DNA of 52,001 bases from CAYLPT01 sp964385645 (GCA_964385645.1 CAYLPT010000139.1:1-52001), one strand, 5' to 3'. Positions 9,771 through 18,474 are shown, counted from the first letter of the stretch. The notes: generated from the sequence alone by a model not told the origin. A program made the numbers and translations.

Positions 9771-10787
9771 GTGACCAAGCGCGAGGTCGTCAGGTGTGCG
9801 CTGGAGTTCGAGGCGCCGCCCTACGTTCCCTGGGAGATGGGCTTCACGAAGGAGGCGGCCGAGAAGCTGGAGGCGCACTTTGGCCCGGGCAAGCTGGGGG
9901 TGGCGCTGGACAACCACTTCCTGGGCCTGGGGAACGCCGTGGGCTGCTTCACCGAGATCGGCCGCGACCTCTACCAGGACGTCTTCGGCGTGGTGTGGGA
10001 CCGCAGTGTGGACAAGGACATCGGCAATGTGCGCGGGCAGGTGCTGCCAGAGCCGACGCTCAAGGGCTATGACTTCCCCGACCCGCGCGACCCCAGGGCC
10101 ATCGGCGATATCCCCGGCGCGATCGCCCAGCGGCCGGACTGCTTCCGTGTGTTCTCGATCGGCTTCTCGCTCTACGAGCGCGCGTGGACCCTGCGGGGGC
10201 TCGAGCAGTTCATGATGGACTTCCACGACCACCCGAGGTTCGCGCACGAGCTGCTGGAGGCGATCGGCGAGTACAACGTGGCCCAGGTGCGCGAGGCGCT
10301 CAAGTACGACATTGATGCGGTCTACTACGGCGACGACTGGGGCCAGCAGCGGGGCCTGCAGATGGGGCCGAAGGTGTGGCGCGAGTTCATCCGGCCCGTG
10401 CTCGCCCGCATGTACGGGGTCGTCCGAGAGGCGGGCAAGTACGTGATGATCCACTCCTGCGGGGACGTGGACGAGCTGTTCGACGACCTCATCGAGCTGG
10501 GGCTGAGCTGCTTCAACCCCTTCCAGCCCGAGGTGATGGACGTCGAGGCCCTCTTCCGGCGCTACCGCGGCCGGCTCGCCTTCCACGGCGGGCTGTCCAC
10601 CCAGCGCACGCTCCCCTACGGGACGCCGGACGAGGTGCGCGCGGCGACTCGCCGGCTCCTTGAGATGGGGCGCGGCGGCGGCTACATCTTCGCGCCCGCC
10701 CACGCCGTCGAGGGCGACGTGCCGCTGGAGAACATGCTCGCCTTCATCGAGGTGGTCCGGGCCCAGCCTGGCTACGAGGCCGGGTGA
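9771..10787 (+). CDS. Uroporphyrinogen decarboxylase-superfamily protein (MtaA/CmuA-like)
   Basis: 338 residues from GTG 9771. This is the URO-D fold of corrinoid-dependent methyltransferase relatives rather than HemE: the HemE N-terminal Arg-rich substrate loop is absent. The sequence carries HSCGD (His228, Cys230), which in MtaA/CmuA-type proteins contributes to a zinc site used to activate a thiol, followed by the FNPFQPEVMD and LAFHGGLSTQRTLPYGTPDEV segment typical of this branch. Many such proteins in sugar-degrading bacteria have no known substrate. No corrinoid-binding partner gene is next to it. Its 3' end overlaps that of the convergent nitroreductase gene by 16 bases. Methyltransfer is a family-based suggestion only. 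Confidence 0.8.
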   Translation: MTKREVVRCALEFEAPPYVPWEMGFTKEAAEKLEAHFGPGKLGVALDNHFLGLGNAVGCFTEIGRDLYQDVFGVVWDRSVDKDIGNVRGQVLPEPTLKGYDFPDPRDPRAIGDIPGAIAQRPDCFRVFSIGFSLYERAWTLRGLEQFMMDFHDHPRFAHELLEAIGEYNVAQVREALKYDIDAVYYGDDWGQQRGLQMGPKVWREFIRPVLARMYGVVREAGKYVMIHSCGDVDELFDDLIELGLSCFNPFQPEVMDVEALFRRYRGRLAFHGGLSTQRTLPYGTPDEVRAATRRLLEMGRGGGYIFAPAHAVEGDVPLENMLAFIEVVRAQPGYEAG

Positions 10788-11458
10788 CCGACAGGGACGA
10801 CGTAGACGACCGTCTCGTTGGCCGGAGCGCCGATCACGGCCTTGACCTCGGCCTCCGTAAAGGCCCCCACGGGCACCGATCCCAGGCCGAGCGCGACCGC
10901 CTGCAGGTGCACGTTCTGGGCGGCGTGGCCCACCTCGATATGGGTGAACATCTCGGCCCGGTCACGGTAGCGCGCGCGGATCACCTCATAGTCGGCGGCG
11001 AAGATGATGCTCAGAGGGGCCTGAGCGACGAATCCCTGCCCGAAGCAGGCGCGGGAGAGGGCGCCCCGGACATCCTCGCGCGAGAGCTGCGCCAGCCGGT
11101 GGCCCTGGGGCAGATAGCGGAACAGCCCCTCTGGCGTGGCGGCGTAGACGCGAAGCGGGTAGATCGCCCCCGCCGAGGGCGCGGTGCGGAAACCCTGCTC
11201 CGGCAGCGTGATGCCCTGAGCCGCCCACAGAAGCTGGCCGATCTGCTCCGGCGTCAGGGGATCGGGCCGGTAACTGCGGACCGAACGACGCTTGGCCATC
11301 GTCTCCTCGACCGACATCTCTCCCTGAGTGGCGGGGGGCGGGAGTTGCACCTCGCCCCCGGGCTCGCGGTCGGCCGGCGGCTGGCCACAGCCCAGGTCGC
11401 CCGGCAGCGCAAGCAGCAGCACGGCGTAGAGCCCGAGCAGCACAGACGAGATCCTCAT
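10772..11458 (-). CDS. Exported SagB/ThcOx-like nitroreductase-family flavoprotein
   Basis: 228 residues from ATG 11456-11458, 7 bases after GGAGG. Residues 1-24 form a signal sequence (MRISSVLLGLYAVLLLALPG) ending at a Cys (DLGCG) that could be an atypical lipobox. A Pro-rich linker follows, then the nitroreductase fold: MAKRRSVRSYRPDPL (FMN phosphate contacts), IGQLLWAAQGIT, APSAGAIYPLRVYAA and the terminal ALGLGSVPVGAF. The SAGAIYPL motif places it with SagB/ThcOx-type enzymes, best known as azoline dehydrogenases in peptide maturation, but no YcaO or precursor gene is near. Export of this family is unusual. The flavin substrate is unknown. Divergent from comEC across 170 bases with no strong promoter boxes. 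Confidence 0.85.
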   Translation of the reverse strand: MRISSVLLGLYAVLLLALPGDLGCGQPPADREPGGEVQLPPPATQGEMSVEETMAKRRSVRSYRPDPLTPEQIGQLLWAAQGITLPEQGFRTAPSAGAIYPLRVYAATPEGLFRYLPQGHRLAQLSREDVRGALSRACFGQGFVAQAPLSIIFAADYEVIRARYRDRAEMFTHIEVGHAAQNVHLQAVALGLGSVPVGAFTEAEVKAVIGAPANETVVYVVPVGHPAS

Positions 11459-11628
11459 CGGTCGGCCTCCGTGGTTCAGGATTCGCTCAGTGAGTTTGGC
11501 GGCGCGACGGTCGGAGTCCTGCGCGCCATGTTCGGGAATGCGACAAGGCCCGGGCGGGCTGCGGCGCGGGGTGCACGCTCGGGGATGCGGAGGAGAGAAG
11601 CGGTTGGTGAGCGAAGAAGGCCGCCGGA

Positions 11629-13296
11629 GTGATGGGCGAGCTGGCGAACCGACCGCTGCTGATGGTGACGGGCGCGCTCGCGCTCGGGGTGGCGCTGGGG
11701 CACCGCTGGGGCGTCCCCGCGGCCCTGGCCGGGGCAGTTCCGCTTGGCGTCGCCGCCGCGGGCTGGCTTCTGCGCTGCCGACTCTCCTGGGTGGGGGCGG
11801 GCGCACTCGCCGGGGCAGGGGCCGCCGGCGCGCTGCTCGCCGCGGCCGCGCAGGCGCCACCCGCGGGGGATGTGGCCCATCTCCCTCCGGGCGGCCGCAC
11901 CCTCGTCGGGACGGTCGCGGGGGCGCCCCGCTACCGCGATGGATTGTGGCGCTTCGTGCTCGCGGTCGAGGCCCATGAGGAGGGCGGGCGGCCGCAGCCG
12001 GCCGCCGGGCGGGTCTACGTGGTGATGCGCAGCCCGGAGCCGGTCAGGCGCGGCGAGCGCTGGCGGCTGACTGGCCGGCTGCGGGGGGTTCGGGAGGCAC
12101 GGAACCCGGGGGGGAGGGCGGAGGCGGTGCGGCTCGCCTCCCTCGGTGTCTCCGCGGTGATGGTGGTGGGCGCGCAGGAGCTTGCCGAGCCCCTCGGGCC
12201 GGGCCGGCTGGGGCCGATGGCCTCCCACGCCTACGCCGCGCAGCGCCGCGCGCTGGCGGTGCTGGAGCGCCACGTAGGCGGGCCCTACCGCGAGACCGCA
12301 GCCGCAGTGACGGCGGGGGTCATCTTCGGCGTGCACGCGGCGCCGCCCCCGGCGGCGTTGGTGGAGGTCTTCCGGCGCGCGGGCACCATCCATCTGCTCG
12401 TGGTCTCCGGCGCGATGGTCTCGATGGTGTTCGGCATGGTGTTCCTGCCTGGCGCGCTGGCCGCGGGCTGGCGGCGGTGGCGGGAGGAACGCCAGGCCCA
12501 GTGGCCGCTGAGCGGCCGCGGGCGCATCGCGCTTCGCCCAGGGCTGAGCGCGGCGCTGCTCGGCATGGCGGTGGTGACCTACTACGCGATCCTCACCGAG
12601 GGAGGACAGGCGGTCACCAGGGCGGCGATCATGGGGGTGCTGGTCGGGCTGGCGCTCGCGCTGCGCCGCGTCCCCGCGGTGGCGCGCGAGCATGGCCTCA
12701 ACGTGGACCGGTACTCCCTGCTCGCGGCGGCCGCCCTCGGCGTGCTCGTGGCGCGGCCGGCCGCGCTGCTCACCCCTGGCTTCCAGCTCTCGTTCGCCGC
12801 GGTGGGGGCGATCATCTATCTGTCGCCGAAGATGCAGCCGCTGCTGCGTTGGCTCCCCGGGTGGCTCGCGATGATCGTGGCCGCCACCGTGGCCGCGCAG
12901 GCGGCGACGTTCCCGATCCTCATGTGGCACTACGGGGAGGCGCCGGTGGCGGGCTTCGGCGCCAACCTGCTCGCCATCCCACTGGCGGCGGTGGTGCTGG
13001 CGGCGGGGATGCTCACCTGTATCCTCGGCCTCGCCCTCCCCTGGTTGGCGTCGGCCGCCGGCTGGGTGACAGGCGGCGCGGCGCGCGGGCTGGTGTGGGT
13101 CAGTGGCGGCTTCGCCGGCCTGCCGGGCGCCTCGCTCACCGTGGGCCGGCCCAGCATCTGGTTCGTCATCGGCTGGTACCTCGCCCTGCTGGCGGCCGGG
13201 TGGGCGCTGGGCCGATGGTCAGGGGGGCGCCCGGAGGCCCGGGAGCCCGCCGCGGCGCCGGCCGTCGTGGCCGGCGCTGAGGAGGCTTCGGCGTGA
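11629..13296 (+). CDS. comEC: ComEC/Rec2 channel domain protein (N-terminal half of split ComEC)
   Basis: 555 residues. Hydrophobic N-terminal helices lead to an OB-like region (residues about 75-180, with LVGTVAGAPRYRDGLWRF). The competence membrane domain follows: GVIFGVH, IHLLVVSGAMVSMVFG, MGVLVGLALALRR, LTPGFQLSFAAVGAIIYLSP and about 10 helices. ComEC forms the channel that takes single-stranded DNA across the membrane in transformation. The usual SGLHV motif is SGAMV here. The metallo-beta-lactamase domain that normally ends ComEC is encoded by the next gene, which overlaps by 4 bases. Start GTG 11629 or ATG 11632; both fit. Opens the plus-strand run through folP, folK, gspF and panC. 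Confidence 0.88.
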   Translation: MMGELANRPLLMVTGALALGVALGHRWGVPAALAGAVPLGVAAAGWLLRCRLSWVGAGALAGAGAAGALLAAAAQAPPAGDVAHLPPGGRTLVGTVAGAPRYRDGLWRFVLAVEAHEEGGRPQPAAGRVYVVMRSPEPVRRGERWRLTGRLRGVREARNPGGRAEAVRLASLGVSAVMVVGAQELAEPLGPGRLGPMASHAYAAQRRALAVLERHVGGPYRETAAAVTAGVIFGVHAAPPPAALVEVFRRAGTIHLLVVSGAMVSMVFGMVFLPGALAAGWRRWREERQAQWPLSGRGRIALRPGLSAALLGMAVVTYYAILTEGGQAVTRAAIMGVLVGLALALRRVPAVAREHGLNVDRYSLLAAAALGVLVARPAALLTPGFQLSFAAVGAIIYLSPKMQPLLRWLPGWLAMIVAATVAAQAATFPILMWHYGEAPVAGFGANLLAIPLAAVVLAAGMLTCILGLALPWLASAAGWVTGGAARGLVWVSGGFAGLPGASLTVGRPSIWFVIGWYLALLAAGWALGRWSGGRPEAREPAAAPAVVAGAEEASA

Positions 13297-14240
13297 GGTT
13301 GAGCCGAGAGCGCCTCCTGCTGCTCTTCCTGCTGGTGGCGGCGGCCGCCTTCTGGTGGCTGGCCTGGGGCGAGCTGTCCGACGACCTGATCGTCACCGTG
13401 CTGGACGTCGGGCAGGGCGACAGCATCCTCGTGCAGGCGCCCGGCGGCCGGACGATGCTGGTGGACGGCGGGGGCGCCGCCCGGCCCACCTCCGGGTGGG
13501 ATGTGGGGCGGGAGGTCGTTGTGCCCGCGCTCATGGCCCGGGGTGTGAGGCGGCTCGACGTGCTCGTCATCACCCACCCCCATGAGGACCACGTCGGCGG
13601 GCTGGCCGCGGTCGTCGAGGCGGTGCCCGTCGGGCTGGTGCTCGACCCCATGCTTCAGGATGAGAGCCGCAGCTACGCGCGCCTGCGAGAGGCCCTCGCG
13701 GAGCGCGACATCCCCGTGCACCGGGCGACCGAGGGGCAGCGGATCAACCTGGGCGGCGGGGTCTACGCCGATGTGCTGAACCCGCCCGACCCGCGGCTGG
13801 TGGGCACCGGCTCGGACGCCAACGACAACTCGGTCGTGCTGCGCCTCGTCCACGGGGAGATGAGCGTGCTGCTGACCGGGGACATAGACCGCGTGGGGGT
13901 GCTGCGCATGGCCCGCCTGGGGAGCGAGGTGCGCAGCGCCATCCTGAAGGTGCCCCACCACGGCTCTGAGCGCTCGGCCGCCCTCGAGTTCCTGGAGGCG
14001 GTGGCCCCCGAGCTGGCCGTGATCAGCGTAGGTGATGGCAACCCATTCGGCCATCCCTCGGCGGAGATGCTGCGGGAGCTGGAGCGTGTGGGGGCGAAGA
14101 TCATGAGGACTGACCAATACGGGGCGGTGACGGTGAGGGTCACCCCCACCTCGTGGTCGGCCCGGGGGTTCGCCGACCGGCGGACCCTCAGGCGGCCCGT
14201 GGAGCAGGCGGTCGGAGCGGGCGCGGAGGAGGCGCGGTGA
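13293..14240 (+). CDS. ComEC C-terminal-type metallo-beta-lactamase domain protein
   Basis: 315 residues from GTG 13293, overlapping the comEC stop (GTGA). One N-terminal membrane anchor (LLLLFLLVAAAAFWWLAW) is followed by a metallo-beta-lactamase fold: VLDVGQGDSILVQ, LVDGGG, THPHEDHVGG (the HxHxDH metal site), LLTGDID and VPHHGSERS. These are the signatures of the ComEC/Rec2 C-terminal domain, thought to act on the incoming or discarded DNA strand, although its nuclease role is not settled in all species. The membrane anchor would place the domain outside the cytoplasm next to the channel. Both metal-binding motifs appear intact. Confidence 0.88.
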   Translation: MRLSRERLLLLFLLVAAAAFWWLAWGELSDDLIVTVLDVGQGDSILVQAPGGRTMLVDGGGAARPTSGWDVGREVVVPALMARGVRRLDVLVITHPHEDHVGGLAAVVEAVPVGLVLDPMLQDESRSYARLREALAERDIPVHRATEGQRINLGGGVYADVLNPPDPRLVGTGSDANDNSVVLRLVHGEMSVLLTGDIDRVGVLRMARLGSEVRSAILKVPHHGSERSAALEFLEAVAPELAVISVGDGNPFGHPSAEMLRELERVGAKIMRTDQYGAVTVRVTPTSWSARGFADRRTLRRPVEQAVGAGAEEAR

Positions 14241-15499
14241 GGCAGACGAGGCTCAGGGTGCGGGTGCTCGATTCGCTGGCTGCCGACGAGGTAGTGGCCG
14301 AGCTCTACGCGCGGGGCGCGGACGCGGAGGCGGTCGCCCGCGTCGTCGCCCGCGGCCTGGGGCGGGCGGTGCTGCTGGGGCCGGTATCGCTCGAGGGCGC
14401 GCAGGCGCTGCAGCAGGCCGGGCGGGCGGCGGGGGCCGTATGCGCGCTGACGCGGGTGGCCGGCCGGTCCTCGCCTGATCTGGTCGAGGTGGTGATGCTG
14501 GGGCCGATGGAGGCGCTGCGGCGCGCCGCCGACACGCTGGCCGCGTCAACCGGCTCGCCTGGAGAGGCGGGGGCGCTCATGGCGGCCGCGCTGGCCGGGT
14601 TCGTGGCCTCGCCCCGTCGGGTGCTGCGCTGCGGGCGGCACGCGCTGCCCCTGGGCGAGAGGACGCTGCTGATGGGGATCGTCAACGTTACGCCCGACTC
14701 CTTCTCGGGAGATGGGCTGGCAGGGCAGGTGGAGATGGCGGTCGAGCAGGGCAGGCGAATGACCGCAGAGGGAGCGGATATCCTCGACATCGGCGGCGAG
14801 TCCACCCGGCCTGGCGCCGATCCCGTCAGCCTGGAGGAGGAGCTGGCCCGGGTGTTGCCGGTGGTGGAGGGGCTGGCATCGGCGGTGGAGGCGCCTATCT
14901 CCATTGACACCTACAAGTCGGCGGTGGCGAGGGAGGCGCTGGCGCGGGGCGCGACCATCGTCAACGACGTCAGCGGCCTGCACGCCGACCCGGGGATGCC
15001 GGCCGCCGCGGCGGAGGCCGGGGCGGCGGTCATCGTCATGCACATGCGCGGCGCCCCGCGGGATATGCAGCAGGACCCCCGGTATGCGGATGTCATCGGC
15101 GAGATCAGCGACTACCTCGAGGAGGGCGTCGCCGCCGCCGAGGCCGCGGGCATCGGGAGGGATCAGCTCGTCATTGACCCGGGGATCGGGTTCGGCAAGA
15201 CGCTGGAGCACAACCTCGAGATCTTGCGGCGGCTGCGGGAGTTCCGCTGCCTCGGTCTGCCCGTGATGGTGGGCGCCTCGCGCAAGTCCATGATCGGCGC
15301 CATCCTCGATCTGCCGCCGGGCGAGCGCGTCGAGGGCACCGCGGCGACGGTGGCGCTCGCGATCGCCGCCGGCGCGGACATCGTCCGCGTGCACGACGTC
15401 CGCGAGATGGCCCGCGTGGCGCGGGTGGCCGACGCCATCGTCCGCGTCGTGCACGAGCCGCCCGAGAGCGACCATCAGTGGGCGGACGCGCGGGGGTGA
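14237..15499 (+). CDS. folP: Dihydropteroate synthase with N-terminal extension
   Basis: 420 residues from GTG 14237, with GGAGGAGG upstream and a GTGA overlap with the preceding gene. DHPS joins p-aminobenzoate to dihydropterin pyrophosphate in folate synthesis. The catalytic TIM barrel begins near residue 146: GIVNVTPDSFSGDG, DIGGESTRPGA, SIDTYKSAVA, NDVSGLHAD, VIVMHMRGAP, IDPGIGFGKTLEHN and GASRKSMIG. A typical DHPS is about 280 residues; the extra 140 at the N-terminus (LDSLAADEVVAELYARGAD, AVLLGPVSLEGAQALQQAG) form a small alpha/beta domain of unknown role, seen in some other bacterial FolP proteins. folK follows directly. Confidence 0.93.
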   Translation: MRQTRLRVRVLDSLAADEVVAELYARGADAEAVARVVARGLGRAVLLGPVSLEGAQALQQAGRAAGAVCALTRVAGRSSPDLVEVVMLGPMEALRRAADTLAASTGSPGEAGALMAAALAGFVASPRRVLRCGRHALPLGERTLLMGIVNVTPDSFSGDGLAGQVEMAVEQGRRMTAEGADILDIGGESTRPGADPVSLEEELARVLPVVEGLASAVEAPISIDTYKSAVAREALARGATIVNDVSGLHADPGMPAAAAEAGAAVIVMHMRGAPRDMQQDPRYADVIGEISDYLEEGVAAAEAAGIGRDQLVIDPGIGFGKTLEHNLEILRRLREFRCLGLPVMVGASRKSMIGAILDLPPGERVEGTAATVALAIAAGADIVRVHDVREMARVARVADAIVRVVHEPPESDHQWADARG

Positions 15500-15500
15500 G

Positions 15501-15998
15501 ATGCCGCGGCGGGCATACCTCGGTCTCGGCGCGAACCTCGGCGATCGGCGGGCAAGCCTCCGCCGCGCGGTCGCGCACATCCGCGCCCTGCCGGGTGTGA
15601 ACCTCCTGCGCGCCTCCAGCGTCTATGAGACGGAGCCGATGGGCGTGACCGACCAGCCCGCGTTCCTGAACATGGTGGTCGAGGTGGAGATCGCCGACTG
15701 CCTGCGCGCCGGGGCGCTGCTGGAGGCGGTGAAGCGCATCGAGGCCGAGGTGGGCCGGACGCGGCGGGAGCGCTGGGGGCCGAGGGAGATTGACATTGAC
15801 GTGCTGCTGGTGGGCGAGGAGCGGGTGCAGGAGGGCGACCTGGAGGTGCCCCATCCCCGCATGTGGGAGCGGGCCTTCGTGATGGTTCCGCTGGCAGAGC
15901 TGGCGCCCGATCTGGCGGGGCCGGGCGGAGAGACGGCGGCCAGCATCGCGGCGCGGCTGCGAGAGGAGCAGGGGGTACGTGCCCACCTTCCGCTATGA
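15501..15998 (+). CDS. folK: HPPK, 6-hydroxymethyl-dihydropterin pyrophosphokinase
   Basis: 165 residues. Motifs: YLGLGANLGDRRASL near the start, SSVYETEPMGVTDQPAFLNMVVEV, and REIDIDVLLVGEERV with HPRMWERAFVMVPLAELAPD, all characteristic of HPPK. It transfers pyrophosphate from ATP to hydroxymethyl-dihydropterin, giving the FolP substrate, so the pair catalyses consecutive folate steps. ATG 15501 is one base after the folP stop. The last 20 bases overlap the gspF start. FolB (aldolase) is not present here. Confidence 0.95.
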   Translation: MPRRAYLGLGANLGDRRASLRRAVAHIRALPGVNLLRASSVYETEPMGVTDQPAFLNMVVEVEIADCLRAGALLEAVKRIEAEVGRTRRERWGPREIDIDVLLVGEERVQEGDLEVPHPRMWERAFVMVPLAELAPDLAGPGGETAASIAARLREEQGVRAHLPL

Positions 15999-17160
15999 GG
16001 CGAGGGGCCCGACGGGCTCCCTGGAGCGCGGGCGCCTGCAGGCCGACAACGCCCGGGCTGCCGCCCGCCAGCTCCAGGCCAAGGGCTACATCGTCACCCG
16101 CGTCCGCGCCGAGCGGCCCGCGGCCGGCGAAGGGCCGCTCGCCGCCGCGGTGCGGACCGCGCTGGCGCCGGTGTTCTTCCCGGTCAGCAGCAAGGCCCTC
16201 GGCAGCTACTTCTCCTCCCTGGCGGCGCTGCTCCAGGCCGGCATGAGCATCGTCGAGGCGATGGAGACACTGGCCAACCAGACGGGTAACCCGATCCTGC
16301 GGCGCGCCGCGCGTGAGATGGGCGAGTCAGCGGCCGCCGGCCGGCCCATGTCCAGCGTGATGCGGCGCTACCCCGCGGCCTTCCACCAGGCCACCATGGC
16401 GGCCATCGAGGCGGGCGAGGAATCGGGGCTGCTCGAGCGCACCGCCGGGCGCCTCGCGCGCTACTATGACCGCGCCTTCGAACTCGAGCAGATCTACCGC
16501 TGGCACACCTTCTACCCGAAGGTGCTCCTCATCGCCCTGCTGCTCATCCCCACGGTGCCCACCCTTGTGCTCGAGGGCTTTCATCCCTGGCTCCACCTGG
16601 CGCTGGGGCGAGGGCTGCCGGTGCTCGCGGCCATCGTTGTGCTCTGGTACGGGTGGCGGGCGCTCAGGCGCGTCCCCCAGTTCGGCCGGGCGGTGGATGC
16701 CGTGAAGCTCTTCATCCCCTGGTTCGGCAGCCTCGGGCGGCGCATGGCGACCGCCCGCTGGGCGCGGGCCCTGGCGATGCTGCTGGAGGCCGGCGTACCG
16801 GTCCACCGCTCCCTGGTGGCGGCCGCCGCCGCCACCGGCAACCGCGCCATGGAGGAGGCCCTCGTCCGCGAGGCGAGGGGCGTGCTCGAGGGGCGATCCC
16901 TGTCCGAGACCATCGCCTCGAGCGGCCAGCTCCCCCGCATGGCGCTCGACCTGCTTGCGACGGCCGAGCGATCAGGCTCCTTCGAGGAGGCGCTGGAGCG
17001 CGTCGCCCAGTACTACGAGTCCGAGGCCGATGTCGGCGGCAAGCAGACCGCGGTCGCGATCGGGGTGCTCGCCTACCTGATCGTTGCGGGCATCATCGCG
17101 GTGATCGTCATCAGCTTCTGGGGCGGCCACGTGGCGGGGCTCGGGGCGCTCATGGAGTAA
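15979..17160 (+). CDS. Type II secretion/type IV pilus inner-membrane platform protein (GspF/PilC family)
   Basis: 393 residues from GTG 15979. The classical GspF N-terminus (MPTFRYEARGPTGSLERG, with Gly-rich turn) leads to two T2SSF repeats: ALLQAGMSIVEAMETLANQ at about 75-200 and AMLLEAGVPVHRSLVAAAAA at about 265-390. Each is followed by membrane helices, with one at the C-terminus (VLAYLIVAGIIAVIVISFW). This protein anchors pilus or pseudopilus assembly in the inner membrane. No GspE, GspG or pilin gene is nearby; it is embedded between folK, which it overlaps by 20 bases, and panC. With comEC upstream, a DNA-uptake pilus is a reasonable guess. A second relative lies at 37042-38331. Confidence 0.9.
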   Translation: MPTFRYEARGPTGSLERGRLQADNARAAARQLQAKGYIVTRVRAERPAAGEGPLAAAVRTALAPVFFPVSSKALGSYFSSLAALLQAGMSIVEAMETLANQTGNPILRRAAREMGESAAAGRPMSSVMRRYPAAFHQATMAAIEAGEESGLLERTAGRLARYYDRAFELEQIYRWHTFYPKVLLIALLLIPTVPTLVLEGFHPWLHLALGRGLPVLAAIVVLWYGWRALRRVPQFGRAVDAVKLFIPWFGSLGRRMATARWARALAMLLEAGVPVHRSLVAAAAATGNRAMEEALVREARGVLEGRSLSETIASSGQLPRMALDLLATAERSGSFEEALERVAQYYESEADVGGKQTAVAIGVLAYLIVAGIIAVIVISFWGGHVAGLGALME

Positions 17161-17164
17161 TCGC

Positions 17165-18013
17165 GTGACCATGGAGGTCGTCTCATCGGCGGCGGAGGTG
17201 CGCGCCAGGGTGGCGGCGGCAAGGGGCGCAGGGAAGTCGGTCGGGCTGGTGCCGACCATGGGCGCGCTGCACGAGGGGCACCTGGCGCTGCTGCGGCGCG
17301 CCAGGGCGGAGTGCGGCTATGTGGTCATCTCCATCTACGTCAACCCAACCCAGTTCCCCCCGGGCGAGGACTTCGCCCACTACCCGCGGGACCTGGAGGG
17401 CGACCTGGAGAAGGCCCGCACGGCGGGCGCCGACCTGGTGTTCGCGCCGCCCACCGCGGAGATCTACCCCCCCGGCGACAGCACCTTCGTCGAGGTGACG
17501 GGGCCGCTGGTCGAGTGCCTGTGCGGGCCTCACCGGCCGGGTCACTTCCGCGGGGTGACCACGGTGTGCGCGAAGCTGTTCGGCATCGTCGGGGCGGACC
17601 GCGCCTACTTCGGCGAGAAGGACTACCAGCAACTGCTGGTCATCAAACGCATGGTGCGCGATCTTCACCTGCCCCTCGAGATCGCGTCCGTGCCGACAGT
17701 GCGCGCGCCCGACGGGCTCGCGCTCAGCTCCCGCAACCAGTACCTCTCCCCGGAGGAGCGCGAGGCGGCGACGGTGCTCTACCGCGCCCTGTCGTGGGCC
17801 AGGGAGCAGGCCGCGGCGGGCGAGCGGGACGCCGCGCAACTGCTGGCCGGCGTCCGGCGCATCATCGCCGAGGAGCCCCGGGTGAGGCTCCAGTACGCGG
17901 AGCTGAGGGACGCGGACACCCTCGCCGAGCTGGGGCGCCTGGAGGGCCGCGCCGTGCTCGCGGTGGCGGCGCACGTGGGGCGGGCTCGGCTGATAGACAA
18001 CGTGCTGCTGTAG
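17165..18013 (+). CDS. panC: Pantoate-beta-alanine ligase
   Basis: 282 residues. Motifs: PTMGALHEGHLALLRRA (HIGH-like ATP site), ISIYVNPTQFPPGEDFAHYPR, GHFRGVTTVCAKLFGIV, FGEKDYQQLLVIKRMV and LALSSRNQYLS (KMSKS-like loop, usually MSSRN). PanC condenses pantoate and beta-alanine with ATP to make pantothenate. Start GTG 17165 is 7 bases after a GGAG that spans the gspF stop; ATG 17171 is an alternative. panD, which supplies beta-alanine, follows after 60 bases, so two consecutive steps of coenzyme A precursor synthesis are linked. Confidence 0.96.
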   Translation: MTMEVVSSAAEVRARVAAARGAGKSVGLVPTMGALHEGHLALLRRARAECGYVVISIYVNPTQFPPGEDFAHYPRDLEGDLEKARTAGADLVFAPPTAEIYPPGDSTFVEVTGPLVECLCGPHRPGHFRGVTTVCAKLFGIVGADRAYFGEKDYQQLLVIKRMVRDLHLPLEIASVPTVRAPDGLALSSRNQYLSPEEREAATVLYRALSWAREQAAAGERDAAQLLAGVRRIIAEEPRVRLQYAELRDADTLAELGRLEGRAVLAVAAHVGRARLIDNVLL

Positions 18014-18073
18014 CCCGGCCGCGGCGGGGCATCACTGTCAGTGTCGGCGGGGGACGGCAAGGGAGTCGGTGCG

Positions 18074-18424
18074 ATGCTGATCACCGTGTGCAAATCGAAG
18101 ATCACGCCGGCCACCGTGACCGACGCGCAGCTCGCCTACGAGGGCAGCATCACCCTCGACGCCGCGCTGGTGGAGGCGGCGGCCCTCGTGCCCGGCGAGC
18201 AGGTGCACGTGTTGAACCTCAACAACGGCGCGCGGGTCATCACCTACCTCATCGTGGGGGAGCGCGGCTCCGGCGTGGTGTGCCTGAACGGCCCGGCCGC
18301 GCGCACCGGGCTGGTGGGTGACCGGGTTACGGTGCTGGCCTATGCCCACATGACCGAGCAGGAGGCCCGGGGCTGGCAGATGCGGCTCGTGAGGGTGGAC
18401 GAGCACAACCGCGTCCTCGCGTGA
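18074..18424 (+). CDS. panD: Aspartate 1-decarboxylase, pyruvoyl-dependent
   Basis: 116 residues from ATG 18074. The zymogen cleavage site YEGS is present near residue 24: self-cleavage between Gly and Ser yields the pyruvoyl cofactor. Also seen are KSKITPATVTDAQLAYEGSI, VHVLNLNNGARVITY and CLNGPAARTGLVGDRVTVLAYA. It makes beta-alanine from aspartate for PanC just upstream. The chosen start has AAGGGAG upstream and gives the typical N-terminus; an upstream ATG-less extension of 11 codons is unlikely. Confidence 0.95.
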   Translation: MLITVCKSKITPATVTDAQLAYEGSITLDAALVEAAALVPGEQVHVLNLNNGARVITYLIVGERGSGVVCLNGPAARTGLVGDRVTVLAYAHMTEQEARGWQMRLVRVDEHNRVLA

Positions 18425-18434
18425 GCGCGGGCGG

Positions 18435-18465
18435 TTGGCGGGGGGCGGGGGGTTTGTGCTAGAAT
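18435..18465 (+). promoter_or_regulatory. Possible promoter of hslU
   Basis: TTGGCG (18435-18440) and TAGAAT (18460-18465) with a long 19-base spacer. The -10 ends 9 bases before the hslU ATG, which has no ribosome-binding site, so a near-leaderless mRNA is predicted. Confidence 0.4.
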
Positions 18466-18474
18466 GGCGCTGCT

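Noticed and set aside
9771..10787. True uroporphyrinogen decarboxylase HemE
   Set aside because: Lacks the HemE N-terminal substrate-binding Arg motif and carries the HSCG motif of the MtaA/CmuA branch.
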